Translations under genes and position numbers: made by a program
Part shown: positions 36,761 to 48,746 of the stretch, in pieces
Layout: each line of letters starts with the position of its first letter
Numbering within the stretch: the first letter of the stretch is position 1
Notes under the pieces: model-generated
What the model was told of the DNA's origin: nothing
Database searches by the model: none
The model's input: only the letters and a program-made list of their open reading frames with translations
Source: Cryptomeria japonica
Taxonomy: Eukaryota; Streptophyta; Pinopsida; Cupressales; Cupressaceae
Direction: 5' to 3'
NCBI RefSeq assembly: GCF_030272615.1
Contig: NC_081414.1
Coordinates: 821,061,896-821,125,895 of the forward strand
Length of the DNA stretch: 64,000 nt

Positions 36761-37120
36761 CTGAAATAGGTTACCTTTGGTCTGCATACCGGTGGCCATT
36801 AGTTCACCACTCTTTCCTTTTATTTTGCACACACCATCTTTGAATTCCAGAGTGAGTACATTATCATCCAGCTGAGCAACACTAAGAAGGTTATGCGTGA
36901 GACCTTCTGCCAAATACACATTATCAGCACTACTTTTTCCATTTAGAGAGATGGACCCTTTTCCTTTTACCATACAAGGTGCATCATTACCAAATCGGAC
37001 TACACCTCCATCATACTCTTCCAAAGATAGAAACTTTCTCTGGTAGCCAATCATGTTGTGAGAACAACCATTGTCAATAATCCATTCATTAGAATTATCA
37101 AAGTGAGAGACAAGAGCCTT
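36761..37120 (-). pseudogene. A2 aspartic protease
   Basis: Lies in the 329-codon open stretch 36437-37426. The active-site triplet reads D-N-G instead of D-S-G (WIIDNGCSHNMIG), and a conserved His is Asn. VRFGNDAP, SLNGKS and LTHNLLSVAQL follow. It is likely inactive because of the Ser-to-Asn change. Confidence 0.88.
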
Positions 37121-38119
37121 CTTGTTTGACACATCTTCCTTGATAGCTAAAAATACAATGTCTTCACTTTCTTCATCTTCTGATTCCTCATCAGTGAGAC
37201 CTTCATCAACTGCAACAAGACAGTTTCTCCTATTTCCTCCTTTGAACTTTTTGAATCTCTCCAGTTTGTCCTTATTATCACCATTAGGACAGTTAACAAC
37301 AATGTGTCCAATCCTATTGCAAGAAAAGCATTTCAAAGGGAGCTTACCTCTGTATTTACCAATTCCCTTAGGAAGTCTCTTGGCCAGAAGAGCTTCAAAT
37401 TCCATCAGGATCTCCTCATCATCCATATCTCTGCTTTGTCTAGGTTCACAACTAGTACTAACTTGTTTACCCTTTCTAGATAGTGCAATAGATGCTTTAA
37501 AGGTTGAATCAGTCTTCTAAACACTGCCATCATAATTGTTTAGCTCATAAGCGGTCAACTTAGCAATGATAGAATCAAGGGACACCTTTGACTTGTCGAT
37601 AGATCTCAACTTCTGAATAGCGGCAACCCTTATTTCATAGACCGGTAATAAGGTTCTCAAAACTTTTCTAACAATGGTGGAATCATCCATTGTGCCTCCT
37701 GCACTCTTGATGTCGCCAACAACAGTTTTAATCCTTATCCCATATTGTTGAATGGTCTGTCCTTCAACCATCTGCATATCTTCAAACTTTCCTCTAAGGC
37801 TTTTTTCCTTAGCTTGCTTCACATGGTCATCACCACCATAGATAAACTCTAGAGTATCCCATACATCTTTGGGATTTTCTTTTCCCTGAACATCTATAAA
37901 CTCAACATCAGATAGACTGTTGATAAGAAATTCCATTACTTGCCCGTTCTCCTGAATTTCTCTTTTTTGATCATCGATGAGAGTACCACCAAGGACAACA
38001 TAAGTATTCTCAACATAGCTACAGTGTTGAGAACCCATGCTTTTAATGTATATCTTCATTCTATCCTTCCATATATTAAAAGTATCTCTGTTGAACTTAG
38101 GACCTTCCCTCTTCATCAT
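37121..38119 (-). pseudogene. A2 gag
   Basis: The open stretch 37517-38119 starts MMKREGPKFNRDTFNIWKDR and covers the capsid (DVWDTLEFIYGGDDHVKQAK, then VRKVLRTLLPVYEIRVAAIQ). It stops at TAG 37517-37519. The frame resumes downstream with MDDEEILMEFEALLAKRLPK and zinc knuckle CFSCNRIGHIVVNC near 37290-37335. Apart from that TAG, gag reads through. Confidence 0.9.
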
Positions 38120-38176
38120 TAGAATAGGATCTTTTCCTCAAGCAGTTAAGCTTACAACAAAGAGGACCTAGAGGAT

Positions 38177-38188
38177 GCTCTGATACCA
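38177..38188 (-). promoter_or_regulatory. A2 primer-binding site
   Basis: Minus strand TGGTATCAGAGC, perfect, 2 bases from the 5' LTR. Confidence 0.9.
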
Positions 38189-38190
38189 AT

Positions 38191-39698
38191 TGATGAATAA
38201 TGATGAATAGTAAGTACTCAACAGATACTGAGAGGGGGGGGTGAATCAATATAGACAAAAACTTCCTTAAACCACTTTGACTGCAAAGACTAAACTAACT
38301 AGTAAACAGTATCACCGTTCTAAAATAGGGTACTATGGGTAAAACACAGTATGACTATGGAAGACATAAATCAGTAACACTTAGATCTTCACCATACCTA
38401 ATATCTCCTTTCCACTTCAACCATATACATAAACAAGTAATACATCAGAAATATAAAGACCACTGGATCAGCATGCATTACCACTTAACAGAAAATACTA
38501 ATCATCACATGAAAAAATATCACACATGACACACTAATTTTTCACATGGAAACCCAACTTTGAAAAACCATGGTGGGGATGAATACCCACAAGTTGTTCT
38601 TTGAACTCTTCTGAAGTCCACTCTGTTAGGAGCCTAATCCGATTAAGGACTTTACAATAGGTTCTACTAAGAACCGATCCTGCTAGGGATCACCCGGTTA
38701 AGGGATGGCTAAATACCCGGTTAAAGGTTAGAACCTTGTTAAAGGTTACCTCGCAAGAGGATTTGAAGAACTCATTGATTTGAGTCACCCTGTTAAAGTA
38801 TTTACACAAATCCTGTTAAAGCTACCCGGTTAAGGGATTTTCCAACTGTTGAAATGGTTAGAAGTCAACAGGTAATACACTAATCTAATAACAACACTCA
38901 ATGCCCATGCAGATCCACTTTAACTCCTTTGCTTCTATAATCACACTCTGCAGGTGTCAACACACTTCTCCGGTCTGGAAAGAATCAAGTATCTCTTCAC
39001 TTGGATACACGCATAACATTTGGCAACAACTTCACAATGCAAATCATCATCGACCTTATAGGAAACAGATAGGTCGGCAGGATAAACCCTAAACCCTAAA
39101 TATCTAGGTTATCAATATAGTCCATCCAATCCTAACTATTCAAACACATTGCATTGAATAAAATAGTCTTGAATAGGTCTCAAGATGTTCTCCATCATTC
39201 TTTCTTTGCCGCTTCTGGAAGCTGATAACCCATCACGCACTCTCCACTATTTACTAAGACTTCACACATTCCTGAGGTAGATAGAATTAATCTTCTTCCT
39301 GCAAGATCCTCAAGGAAATTCTTCACATGCACAAAGCTGACATGGCAACATGATATGATCTCCATTTCAATACTAACCCATCATAAGATGTTGTCGGTCG
39401 AATCACATAGACTTGAAATGCATCAACCAGAAACCCTGAAGCTAAGACTACCAACTGGTAGTCATACCAAATGAAACCTCGAGACAAAACTTTGCATATA
39501 TTGGTTCTCATTCCAACATACCGCTTCACTTGAACCAACATACCACTTCACTTTTTCACATATACTAGTTCAGAACATCATACTGGTTCTCTTGCCAGTT
39601 TTCTTACTTCAATATACTGGTGTTCATACTTCAACATATTGACATCAATGACAACATACAATGTCATCATGTCATCAAGCTCTACACATATGCCAACA
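38191..39698 (-). repeat. A2 5' LTR
   Basis: 1,508 bp, collinear with 32268-33763, ending acatatgccaaca. It includes the two-unit telomere-like aaccctaaaccctaaa near 39085. Confidence 0.92.
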
Positions 39699-40009
39699 AA
39701 ATCTTCTTCATTCAGTATTTCCAAGTGGTCCCAAATAGCTTTAGTAGTAGACCTATCTGATAATCCCATGATTTTTTGATCTGACAATGCACTCAAAAGT
39801 TCTTCTCTTGCTTTTCAATCATTTTCCTCATCTTTGGCTAGATTTGGTGGATTAGGCTAACTTTGAGTAGGAGCAGTATAACCATTTTTTGTTACTTCCT
39901 AGATGCCCTTTCCAATGCAATTTAGATGTGTCTCCATCCTAATATTCCATATGCTATAGTTAGTTCCATCAAGTTTAGGGATGTCCTTTCTGAAATAGTT
40001 TGAAGACAT
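39699..40009 (-). pseudogene. C1 gag, N-terminal part
   Basis: Starts at ATG 40007-40009 (MSSNYFRKDIPKLDGTNYSI). ELLSALSDQKIMGLSDRSTT and KAIWDHLEILNEEDF follow, up to the A2 insertion. Stops lie near 39897 and 39827. Confidence 0.85.
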
Positions 40010-40052
40010 TGGATCTCCTCAAGCTGTTAAACTTCTACAAAAATAGGACTAG

Positions 40053-40064
40053 GCTCTGATACCA
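40053..40064 (-). promoter_or_regulatory. C1 primer-binding site
   Basis: Minus strand TGGTATCAGAGC, perfect, 2 bases from the 5' LTR. Confidence 0.9.
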
Positions 40065-40066
40065 AT

Positions 40067-41148
40067 TGTTAGGTCCCGAAGACAACTGAGAGGGGGGGGG
40101 GGTGAATCAGTTGTCCAATAAATTCAAACCAAAATTAACTTAACCAAAGCTTAATGTATAATACCAGTAAACCAAATTTTATGTCGGTAGATAGTTTATC
40201 AGTTAATTGCAGTATCGGTAAAGCTTAATGCATGAAACGTAAAGACAATAACATCCACAACATATAACACCAATATTTGTACGTGGAAACCCTCTAAGGT
40301 GAAAAACCATGGTGGGAAGCCTTACCCACAATCAGATGATACTACTGCAGATAGTATGTGTGTACAATAAGGGGTCTACACATGTAGAAAGGCCAAACGC
40401 CTAGAGCTCACTACTCAATCACAAATGGGAGTCACACTGACTACAATTGGATGATTAAATCCAATGGTAATGTAGTGCACAAAATAGCATCTCCATATGT
40501 TGGATTTAGTACCGGTTTAGCTCTGATATGCATTCTTTAAACCTTCCTTTAATCTTGAATGATGTTTGCATGTATAGCTCTACTAATGTTTGCATGTATA
40601 GCTCTACTAATGTTTGCATATACCTTATTACAATCTCTATCCTTGCCTATATTAATCACACAAATGAGATCTTACATTTATACCATAACCTAAGACCAAT
40701 TGAGTAGGCCGGCTCACTAAAATATGTTACAATAAAATCAATTATAAATGAAATAATATCTGATGCATGATGTCGGCTCAATGCATTTACAATAATAACA
40801 AATCATTTCCATAATGTGTTGTGCTGATCTAGAATAGATATGTCTGCCGGTGTATATCCTGGACCTATTTGTCGGTAACAACAAATATGCAAACTTGAAT
40901 ATACCAATGAACAAATCGCCAAGACAAAGTGTCCAAACGATGTCTTTGACATAACCAAGTATTCTCCAAGTGATTCAAAGTGCTGGTGAACAATATATCC
41001 TGCCGGTGAATCAAATACTGGTGACTATGCATAAGTCACTTGCTTGCCGATGGACATAGCCAATTCTCCAAGTGTTGATAAGTTGACAAGTGTTGATAAG
41101 TGTTGACATCAATGACAAAACCATATCAACATATCCAAAATACCAACA
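40067..41148 (-). repeat. C1 5' LTR
   Basis: 1,082 bp. The plus strand reads tgttaggtcccgaagac...aaaataccaaca. A TATA-like TATAAATG (minus strand) lies at 40675-40682. A 24-base tandem duplication (unit gtttgcatgtatagctctac plus aat) around 40565-40615 is absent from the other C LTRs. Confidence 0.92.
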
Positions 41149-41341
41149 TTATTGATTTATTGAAAGAAGAATATTTATCTTTTATAGAAATTCGTGTTTA
41201 TTACAATATAAATGGAATGATCAATTGAAGCTATGAATGGAAAAGTAGAATGAAATAGACTTTTTAATTGATTTATGAGTTTATTTAAGAATAAAGAGCA
41301 TTTCGACTATTATTGAAGTTAACATGATTTACGTCTTTACA
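41149..41341 (+). repeat. F 5' LTR, last segment
   Basis: Collinear with about 46806-46983, ending acgtctttaca. The first five bases (ttatt) are the duplicated target of C1. Confidence 0.88.
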
Positions 41342-41344
41342 TTT

Positions 41345-41356
41345 TGGTATCAGAGC
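41345..41356 (+). promoter_or_regulatory. F primer-binding site
   Basis: TGGTATCAGAGC, perfect initiator-Met type, 3 bases after the LTR end. It fixes F on the plus strand. Confidence 0.92.
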
Positions 41357-42808
41357 ATGGTTTAAAAAATCTAGGGCCTATGAGTCCGCTTCAAGAATGA
41401 AGTCTTGTGCTTAGCAAACTTGCTATTGGATATCTAACACCTGATACCTGCAAATAAAGGAGCATAAAGCCTTTTCAAGTTGAATTAATGACAACAACCT
41501 AGAAGAAGGAGGATGGTTGATTAAGGAAGAAATATTTCCCTCCTACTATGGAATGAATTTAGGATATTTAAGATGAGAATCATAAGGTTGAGGAAGGTAG
41601 TTGTCTACTTCTAGGATGAAAGAAGAAAGGAATCAACTTCTAAACCAAGAGAGAAGAAATATCTAACCAAGCTCTGTAGGGTAACGGAAATCTCACCTAC
41701 CATTCCCTTGGGAGACAACAATAGTTGGACTAGCCTATTAAGGTGATAGATGAAGAATATCTAAATGAGTATCTCCCTATTAAGTCAACTATATTTAGTT
41801 CAGATGAGTCGAAAGGATATACCCTATTAATTCCATAAGAAGAGATATAAATTTGGGTGATATCATTTATGAACAATCGATAAATAAAGTTGCTTTTTCT
41901 TGCGAAATCAACATGGTGTCAAGATAGATGGAGAAAGAGTATCTCCTAGTATTGGCATACTTAATGGACACATTCATCAAATAATAATTTATTGAGTAAG
42001 AGTTGGGTACTTATATAGTAAAGTTGTAGTTGAGACTTTATTGATATAAAAAATGATGGTTGTTATTTTAACCTAGATGCTTGAGATGCTTGATTTATTA
42101 GACTGATAATTATTCTAACTTATCTCTTGTGAAAGATATTATTCTATGTCTATAGTGTACGAGGTAGGTACTATATGGATAGGAATTATGGATGATATGA
42201 TGAAATCTGCATAGGACTCTGTATTCTAATTTGTGTCCTTATCTTCAAACATGAAATTGTAGGTACTATGTTTTATACTCTCTCTCGCACACTCTGGAAA
42301 AGATACCCCAAGGTGTTCTAACACTCCTTCATATGTGATTAGTCCTAGTCACTCAATACATTTGATATGTAATCAGTTTGATGCTTTATTTGGTTTATTG
42401 ATGAATTATTTGATCATTGATTTTTGGATTAGTTTTGACTTCTTGACTTGATTTTATTTTCTTTTTCTTTTTCTAAATGGATGAGTCACCAATTTTCTAT
42501 TTTGTGGCCCTTGGTCACACTTGACTTAATGTTTCAATATGCTTATAATTTACTATTGAAAATAATCACTTGTTCTCTGAACCTTTATGGTGGCTGATCT
42601 TATGTTTGAAATTTTCATTGTCTTTCAGTTGCATATTGCATTTCTTCCTTATCATGTTCATAATGAACCCCTGATAGTATGTCCAAAAGAGTAAGAGCAG
42701 AGAGTGTACCAAACATAGGTGTTGTGTCAGTTAGGGCAATAATACTATGTATTTGTGTAATTTTTAGTTTGAGTAAATTCAATGTGTGGAATAAGAGGAT
42801 TGGCCTTT

Positions 42809-42854
<46 letters not shown>

Positions 42855-43479
42855 GTAGATAGACAAATTCGAATTATTTCATCAATTATATGAGATCTTA
42901 CTTCCTTGGTTTTTACCTTCGAGATTATGTGACCATGAAAGATGTCTTTTGTTGAAGTAGGTTTTGGAGTCTTAAACATCCAAGAATATATGGTCTTTGG
43001 CATAAAAACACATTTGAGATAATTGAGTATAAGGTTGTGCTAGTAGTTGTATAACATATGTTATGACGTTAAGAATTTTCTGTCACCATGGTTGCCTTGT
43101 TATTTGTCGATTAAGAGCATACATAGTAATTTGGAAATCTTATGGATTGATAGAAGTTTAAGGTATGAAGCAGATTGAGTTGGCTGGAATAGTTGGAAAT
43201 AAAAAGGAACTCAAAAGATGGGTTCTCATAGATCAAGAAATTTTATCTACCATGTTTACTATAAAGTCAAACTTGAGATAGCAATATATGCAAAATCACT
43301 TGGAAGAAAAACATTATTGAGGTTTTGAAAGTAGATATTTTCGATCATAGTTTTGATAGATTTGAGAAAAGAACTTGAGGGTAATTAAGAACATCAATGA
43401 AGGATCTACTCACTTAGAGGCAGAAACTTAAGGAAGTAAATATTGCACCATATTTAAAACATTTGGAAATATCTAGTTA
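41357..43479 (+). other. F internal region without recognisable genes
   Basis: About 2.1 kb where gag, protease and RT would be expected. Only short frames with many stops are present, and I cannot match any gypsy motif with confidence. It is either heavily decayed or replaced by unrelated filler, as in non-autonomous gypsy elements. Confidence 0.5.
42815..42850. repeat. (TA)18 microsatellite
   Basis: Uninterrupted ta dinucleotides, inside the F internal region. Confidence 0.97.
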
Positions 43480-44400
43480 ATCTAGAGATTGTTGATAAAG
43501 ATGTGACAGACCTAAGAACTTTGGAAAAGATAGTTGAGTATGTGGCACAAAGTTTAGCAATCGAAAGTTGAGCAAGATCATATAATAGGACTTTTATATC
43601 AAACCTAAGTATCGGTGGCAGGAAATCAATATGAAATTTATTCAAGAATTTCTTTTGAGTAAGAATAAGCATGATATTATAGATGGATAGTGTCAACAGA
43701 TTGACAAAGATTGCATATTTCGTACTTGTATATATATAAAGATGAATCATTAAATCTTGTGAACACATTTACTCATTCAACTTATCAATTGCATGGAGTT
43801 TCAAAAATAGAAATATCAAATAGGAATGTTTGGATGACATTTTGGAATTGGACAATATTGAATATATATTTGGGAAATAAATTAAATCAGCATGACATCT
43901 TTACGTAGATGACTAAACAGAAGAAAAAGAAAAAGTTAATCAAGTTTTGGAAAATTATTTTTGATGTATCACATGGGTTAGAAATGTGAATGTAAAAATT
44001 TTTTTTGCCTTTGGACTGAGTTGGCATACAACAAAATCTTTTCATATGTTTTTAAGGAATGATACCCTTTATGATGCTTTATGACAGAAATGACAAACAT
44101 TTGTCAGTTGGAATAGGATAAAGATAGGATCATCATTGGTTCTAATATGCTTAAATAATTGAATGAGTAGATGAAATTGATCAAGAATATATTGAAGAAA
44201 CAGTCAACAGACAAGAAAAGCTATGATAATAGAAACAATACTTTCTGATAATTGTTACTGAAGAAGAAATTATTTTGAGGGAGAAGCCTCATAAGAGCTT
44301 TATTTTATTGAGGAAACCATCAAAATTGGTACCAAGATATGTGGGACCCTTCGATGTGCTAGAAGTTATGAATCCAATCACTTATGGATTTAGGATCTAG
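43480..44400 (+). pseudogene. F gypsy integrase remnant
   Basis: Plus-strand fragments in several frames, in the right order. YRWQEINMKFIQEFLLSKNK (43605-43670) matches the gypsy core start. QLHGVSKIEISNRN (near 43790) is the LHGVP...SDRD region. ELAYNK (near 44010) is the later FAYN motif. KPSKLVPRYVGPFDVLEV (from 44314) is the C-terminal PRFVGPF...L motif. Many stops and frameshifts: dead. Confidence 0.75.
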
Positions 44401-44759
44401 GAATGGTGCTGGTGGAGCACATCCAAATTCTTGATCAGTGTAGCATTAAGCTACATAGAAGAGATTTCACTCAGTATTGGATCCAGTGGGACCGATATTT
44501 TGATGATAGTGATATTTGGGAGGATGATGCGATGATTGACTGTCATGTTCACCTTTTGTTTTCTTAGAGTAGTATTTGCTTGATGCATGAAATACTTGAA
44601 TACTCTAATTTTGATTTACATGTTGTAAATTTGGATAGTATACATGATACTATTATTGTTATATTTGATTGAGACCACAATGTATGGTTAATATTTATGA
44701 TATTGAGAAAGTATGGGCTTATTGATAGAATAATAAGACATGGAGACGGCGTCTCTTTT

Positions 44760-44772
44760 AAGAGGGGAAGGA
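44760..44772 (+). promoter_or_regulatory. F polypurine tract
   Basis: aagaggggaagga, directly before the 3' LTR, the usual gypsy tract form. Confidence 0.88.
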
Positions 44773-46983
44773 TGTCATGAATCCTATTTTTCCCTAATTA
44801 TTTAATTAAGAAAATAATGTTTATTTTTCGCAAATGAAATGGAAATGAAATGAAATTGGAATTGTTAATGAAATAAGATAGGAGATAGAATGCACTGAAA
44901 TGATTTATATACAATTCAATGATCAGAAATATTTTTTATTGCAAAATTGGGATCGTCATTGCTAATGAGAAACTAAGTGCAAGTGAATGCAAGAACAAGG
45001 GAGAGATGCAATGAAGGATTAGAGAATGGAATGTAGAAGAGAGAAATAGTGGAGATCTAGATGTGTTTACGACCAATTTGTAAAAGATCAATGATGATCA
45101 TCTCAAATTTAGAGTCAAATTTCAGAGGAAAGAGTTGAATACCAGAACAAGGAAGAGTGGCAAACACGCCAAAGGAACAATGACCTTCTTGAGAACTTGG
45201 TGAGATAGAAGAAGATAATAATACATCGAGTAGAATCAGTCAGAGGTAGGCTTTGTTTTAACAAAGTTTGTTGTAGAAATTTAAAGAGAAAATGTTCTAT
45301 TTTTAATAGACTTAGACAAAATTAGAGTCATAGTTTTTAGATTTTTGATTATAAGAATTTTGTCGAATAACATCAAAATACGTTCATTAGAAAATTATAT
45401 TCTATACATGAATGTCTTAAGGAAGATATTCGAAATGATTGTTGAAAAACATAAGTGAAATTCATATAAATTAGACCACCAAATCCTCTAGAAACAGAGT
45501 AAGAGGATAGAGTGAATGTGTGTATAAAACTTGTAAATTTGAATAAAAAAGAAGACGAAATACTAGGATAATGAATTATTAAGAATTGAAGTTTATTTTG
45601 AATTTGTGTAGAAAAGACTTACACTTTCGAATTTGATCCTTGCATGAAAAGTAAAGATGGTTCTTAGGTGTCTCATTTGAAAGGTCATATAGATAGGCAC
45701 TTTATGAATTTTCATCATGTTAGATTATTGTTACGGAAAATTAGTAAAATCAATGAGTTGAGTTCTTAAATCATGGAAAGTCACATATTAGTATTAAACT
45801 AAATATGTTGTTTGAGAAAAGAGGTAAATGAACCAAGACACATGGAAAGATAGAGAGCTTAGATGATATAAACTTATATTTCCAAACCACAAGAAATAGA
45901 ATGCATGTTAATGATTACTCTATTTAAATGTTTTGATAATTGAATAAAAGAATGTGTACTCATTTTATTCAATTTGTATGTAAGATACATACATGTGTTA
46001 CACCCTCTTAATATTTTAATCTTGTCTTTAAATTGCTTGAAAGATAGAAGTGGAAGATTGATTTCTTTTAGATGTATATTTGTTTATCCCTGAAAGATTG
46101 CTTCCTGTCAGATAGGATTGGTTGTAATAAAAGATTTATTCTTTCAATTTCTATTAAATGAAATATTGTCTTCTTAAACATTATATTATTATCTTATGAG
46201 ATATAGGAGGCTAGAATTGAAAATGTGAAAGATTGTCTTTTGTATATATTTATTCTAGATTTATGTGAACAATGCTAGATAGGCTTGTGTATGGAAAGTT
46301 ACCTTCTGAGATGGGTGCCGAATATGGAATCTTAGAGAGAATAGTTGCTTTTTCCAAACTATTTATTTTTGCTATGCATGGCATTATACTCGGCCGAGTA
46401 ATCAAATTGAATAAACCATTGAAATAGATGGGATTCTTTTATTTATGCTCTCTATCATATCCTTGATTGATAATGCTTGTTTCTTAATAGAATTAGAAAA
46501 TTAAAAATGCATGTATCATCTAGGCATGCACTAGATTCCATCTTGCCTTTCGAATTCTTTTGCTAGGAAATTTGTGCAGGGCTGGGTATTCTTGATTGAC
46601 TAAGAATTCCGGGGAAGCGTAAGCTTCAAGGTTGGGCGAAAAAAGTGCCTGAATCGTGTTCTCATCTTCATGCTAAAGATTGTGTTGATGATAGCTTGGG
46701 TTGCAGATCAATAGATGCATCTCACCCTTTACTTTGTATTATTTTGTTGTTGAACTTATGACAACTTGAAAGGCCTAAGTATTGTATGATTGAGATACTA
46801 CTTTTATTGATTTATTGAAAGAAGAATCTTTATCTTTTATAGAAATTCATGTTTATTATGATATAAATGGAATGATCAATTGAAGCTATGAATGAAATGG
46901 ACTTATTAACTGATTTATGAGTTTATTTAAGAATAAAGAGTATTTCGGCTATTATTGAAGTTAGCACGATTTATGTCTTTACA
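44773..46983 (+). repeat. F 3' LTR
   Basis: 2,211 bp, tgtcatgaatcctattt...tatgtctttaca, uninterrupted. It is the reference that shows H and C1 are insertions in the 5' copy. Confidence 0.92.
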
Positions 46984-47450
46984 TCATCCTTGAGCAATCA
47001 TTAGTGAGAATCATGAAATATATGTCACCTTGAATGATTTTTGTTCTTATTGCTCCACAAAGATCTGTATGAACCAAATCTAACAAGTGCTCTACTGAAA
47101 AGGATTTGGTTTTTAAAGTTGAAGAAGTCATCTTTCCTAGCTGACATTCTTTGCAAAGAGCATTAACCAGTTTGTCTACTGAGGCAAACCTCTAACTATC
47201 TTGGACTTACTCACTTTAACAATGTTATCAAAGTTTATATGAAAAAATATCCTATGCCAAAGCCAGCTATCATCTATTTTTGCAATAAAATAGTTGCTAA
47301 CTTTAGAATTCAGATGAAACAGGTTACCTTTAGTTTATTTCCCCATTGTAATCAATTCACCTTTGTTGTCAAAGATTTTGCACATATCATTTTTAAACTC
47401 TAGTGGGTATCCTTTATCATCGAGTTGTGACAGACTCAAAATATTGTGCT
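46984..47450 (-). pseudogene. G integrase, N-terminal part
   Basis: Continues the integrase across F. Seen: VHTDLCGAIRTKIIQGDIYF near 46995-47070 (first Asp kept), and a damaged zinc region with SWLWHR near 47260-47275. Stops are present near 47190. Confidence 0.8.
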
Positions 47451-47700
47451 TTAGACCTTCAACCCAGTAGACATCGTCTCCACTGCTCTTCCCATTAAGA
47501 GAAATAACTCCTTACCTTTAACCATGCAGGGTGAGTCATTGCCAAATCTAAAAACACCTCCATCAAATTCCTTCAAGAAAATAAATTTTCTCTGATCACT
47601 AGTCATATGATGTGAACAACCACTATCAATGATCCAATCATCAGAGTTATCCATCCTGGATACTAATGCCTTCTGGTCTGATATCTCTTCCTTAATAGTG
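47451..47700 (-). pseudogene. G aspartic protease
   Basis: DDWIIDSGCSHHMTSDQRKF with the catalytic triad intact, then VFRFGNDSPCMVKG. A frameshift near 47510 (a lost base) garbles the end. Confidence 0.87.
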
Positions 47701-48676
47701 ACAAACACAATATCTTCACTACCATCATCATTAGAGTCTTCATCAGTAATATTGTTATCAATAGCAATAAGACAATCTCTTTTGCCTTTACCCTTATACT
47801 TCTTGAATTTATCTCTCTTGTATTCATTTTCACCATTAGGACAATTAGTCGCTATGTGACCAATCTTGTTGCATGCAAAACATTTTAAAGGTAGTTTACC
47901 TTTGTATTTACCAGTGCCTCTAGGCAACCAATTTGTGAAGAATGCTTAAAGCTCCACTAAACTGTTTTCATCATCAACATCTCTACTGGTTCTAGATTCA
48001 TAACCATGACTAGTATCTTTACTTATTCTCATAAATGGGTTAGAGACAGAAGCTCTAAATGTAGACTCAGATTTATGTACACTACCATCATAACCGTTTA
48101 ATTCAAAAGCAGTAAGCTTGCCAATGACGAAGTCAAGAGTTACCTTAGTTTTGTCAATGGACTTCAGCTCCTGAATAGCTGCAACTCGAATAGCATAGAA
48201 TGGTAGCAGGGTTATTAGTACCTTACTGATCACGGTGGCATCTTCCACTTTCCCTCCTGCACTCTTAATTTCACCAACTATCTCTTTTATCCTTTGACCA
48301 TACTACTGGATATTCTTACCTTCAGACATCCTCATGTCATCAAAATTTCCTCTTAGACTCTCCTCTTTAGCAATGTTAACATGTTCATCACCGCTATAAA
48401 TCTCTTCAAGTTTTTTCCATACTTCATATGCAGTTTCAAGACCATGAACATCTCCATATTCAACATCAGATAAGGAACTGATAATAGCTTCCAGTGCTTG
48501 ATTATTTTCTTGTTGTTCTTCTTCTAGTCATCACTAAAAGTTCCAGTAGGTACAATATACTTAGTATCTACATGATCCCAATACTGACTTCCCAGACTCT
48601 TGATGTAAATCTTCATTTTGTCACTCCATATCCTATATTTATGTTTTTTGAACTTCAAACCTTCCTTCTTCATCAT
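47701..48676 (-). pseudogene. G gag
   Basis: Starts at 48674-48676 (MMKKEGLKFKKHKYRIWSDK). The capsid C-terminal half is open at 47946-48248 (KVLITLLPFYAIRVAAIQEL). Zinc knuckle CFACNKIGHIATNC is intact near 47840-47882. Codon CAT follows DGSV at the place where A1 and A2 have TAG. Stops and shifts occur near 48530 and 47946. Confidence 0.87.
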
Positions 48677-48732
48677 GATCTAGCAGATATTTTCCTCGAG
48701 TTGTTAGGCTTATACCTTAGAGGACATGAGAT

Positions 48733-48744
48733 GCTCTAATACCA
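48733..48744 (-). promoter_or_regulatory. G primer-binding site
   Basis: Minus strand TGGTATTAGAGC, one C-to-T change from the perfect initiator-Met site. Confidence 0.85.
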
Positions 48745-48746
48745 AA

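Larger units (their letters stand above)
32268..39698 (-). mobile_element. A2: Ty1/copia (Sirevirus-like) element
   Basis: Complete 7.4-kb element within the gag of C1, with LTRs 32268-33763 and 38191-39698. The flanks are gaata (32263-32267) and aaatc (39699-39703). The intact C2 gag reads ggaatc at this site, so both copies of the duplication appear to have one change each. It has all copia domains on the minus strand but several stops. It belongs to the same family as A1. Confidence 0.92.
23394..41148 (-). mobile_element. C1: Ty1/copia (Sirevirus-like) element with two inserts
   Basis: Inserted in the 5' LTR of F. The LTRs are 23394-24165 plus 27746-28028 (3', split by E) and 40067-41148 (5'). 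The right TSD is ttatt (41149-41153). The left copy reads ttatc, one change. Net length is about 6.7 kb after removing E and A2. It carries gag (split by A2), protease, integrase, RT and RNase H on the minus strand. It is the same family as C2 but more decayed. Confidence 0.9.
20212..46983 (+). mobile_element. F: Ty3/gypsy element with 2.2-kb LTRs
   Basis: A plus-strand element inside the integrase gene of G. The 5' LTR runs from 20212 to 41341 once H and C1 are removed. The 3' LTR is 44773-46983. TSD tcatc (20207-20211, 46984-46988). The primer site TGGTATCAGAGC is at 41345. The 3.4-kb internal part is shorter than the ~5 kb of a full gypsy element and keeps only an integrase remnant. Over the first ~230 LTR bases I count about 12 differences by eye, so it is an old insertion. 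Confidence 0.9.

Noticed and set aside
40560..40615. Tandem duplication as a CRISPR-like or satellite array
   Set aside because: Only two copies of a 24-base unit inside an LTR. A local slip.
42779..43003. 74-codon ORF with an Ile/Tyr repeat
   Set aside because: It is the translation of the (TA)18 microsatellite and its flanks.
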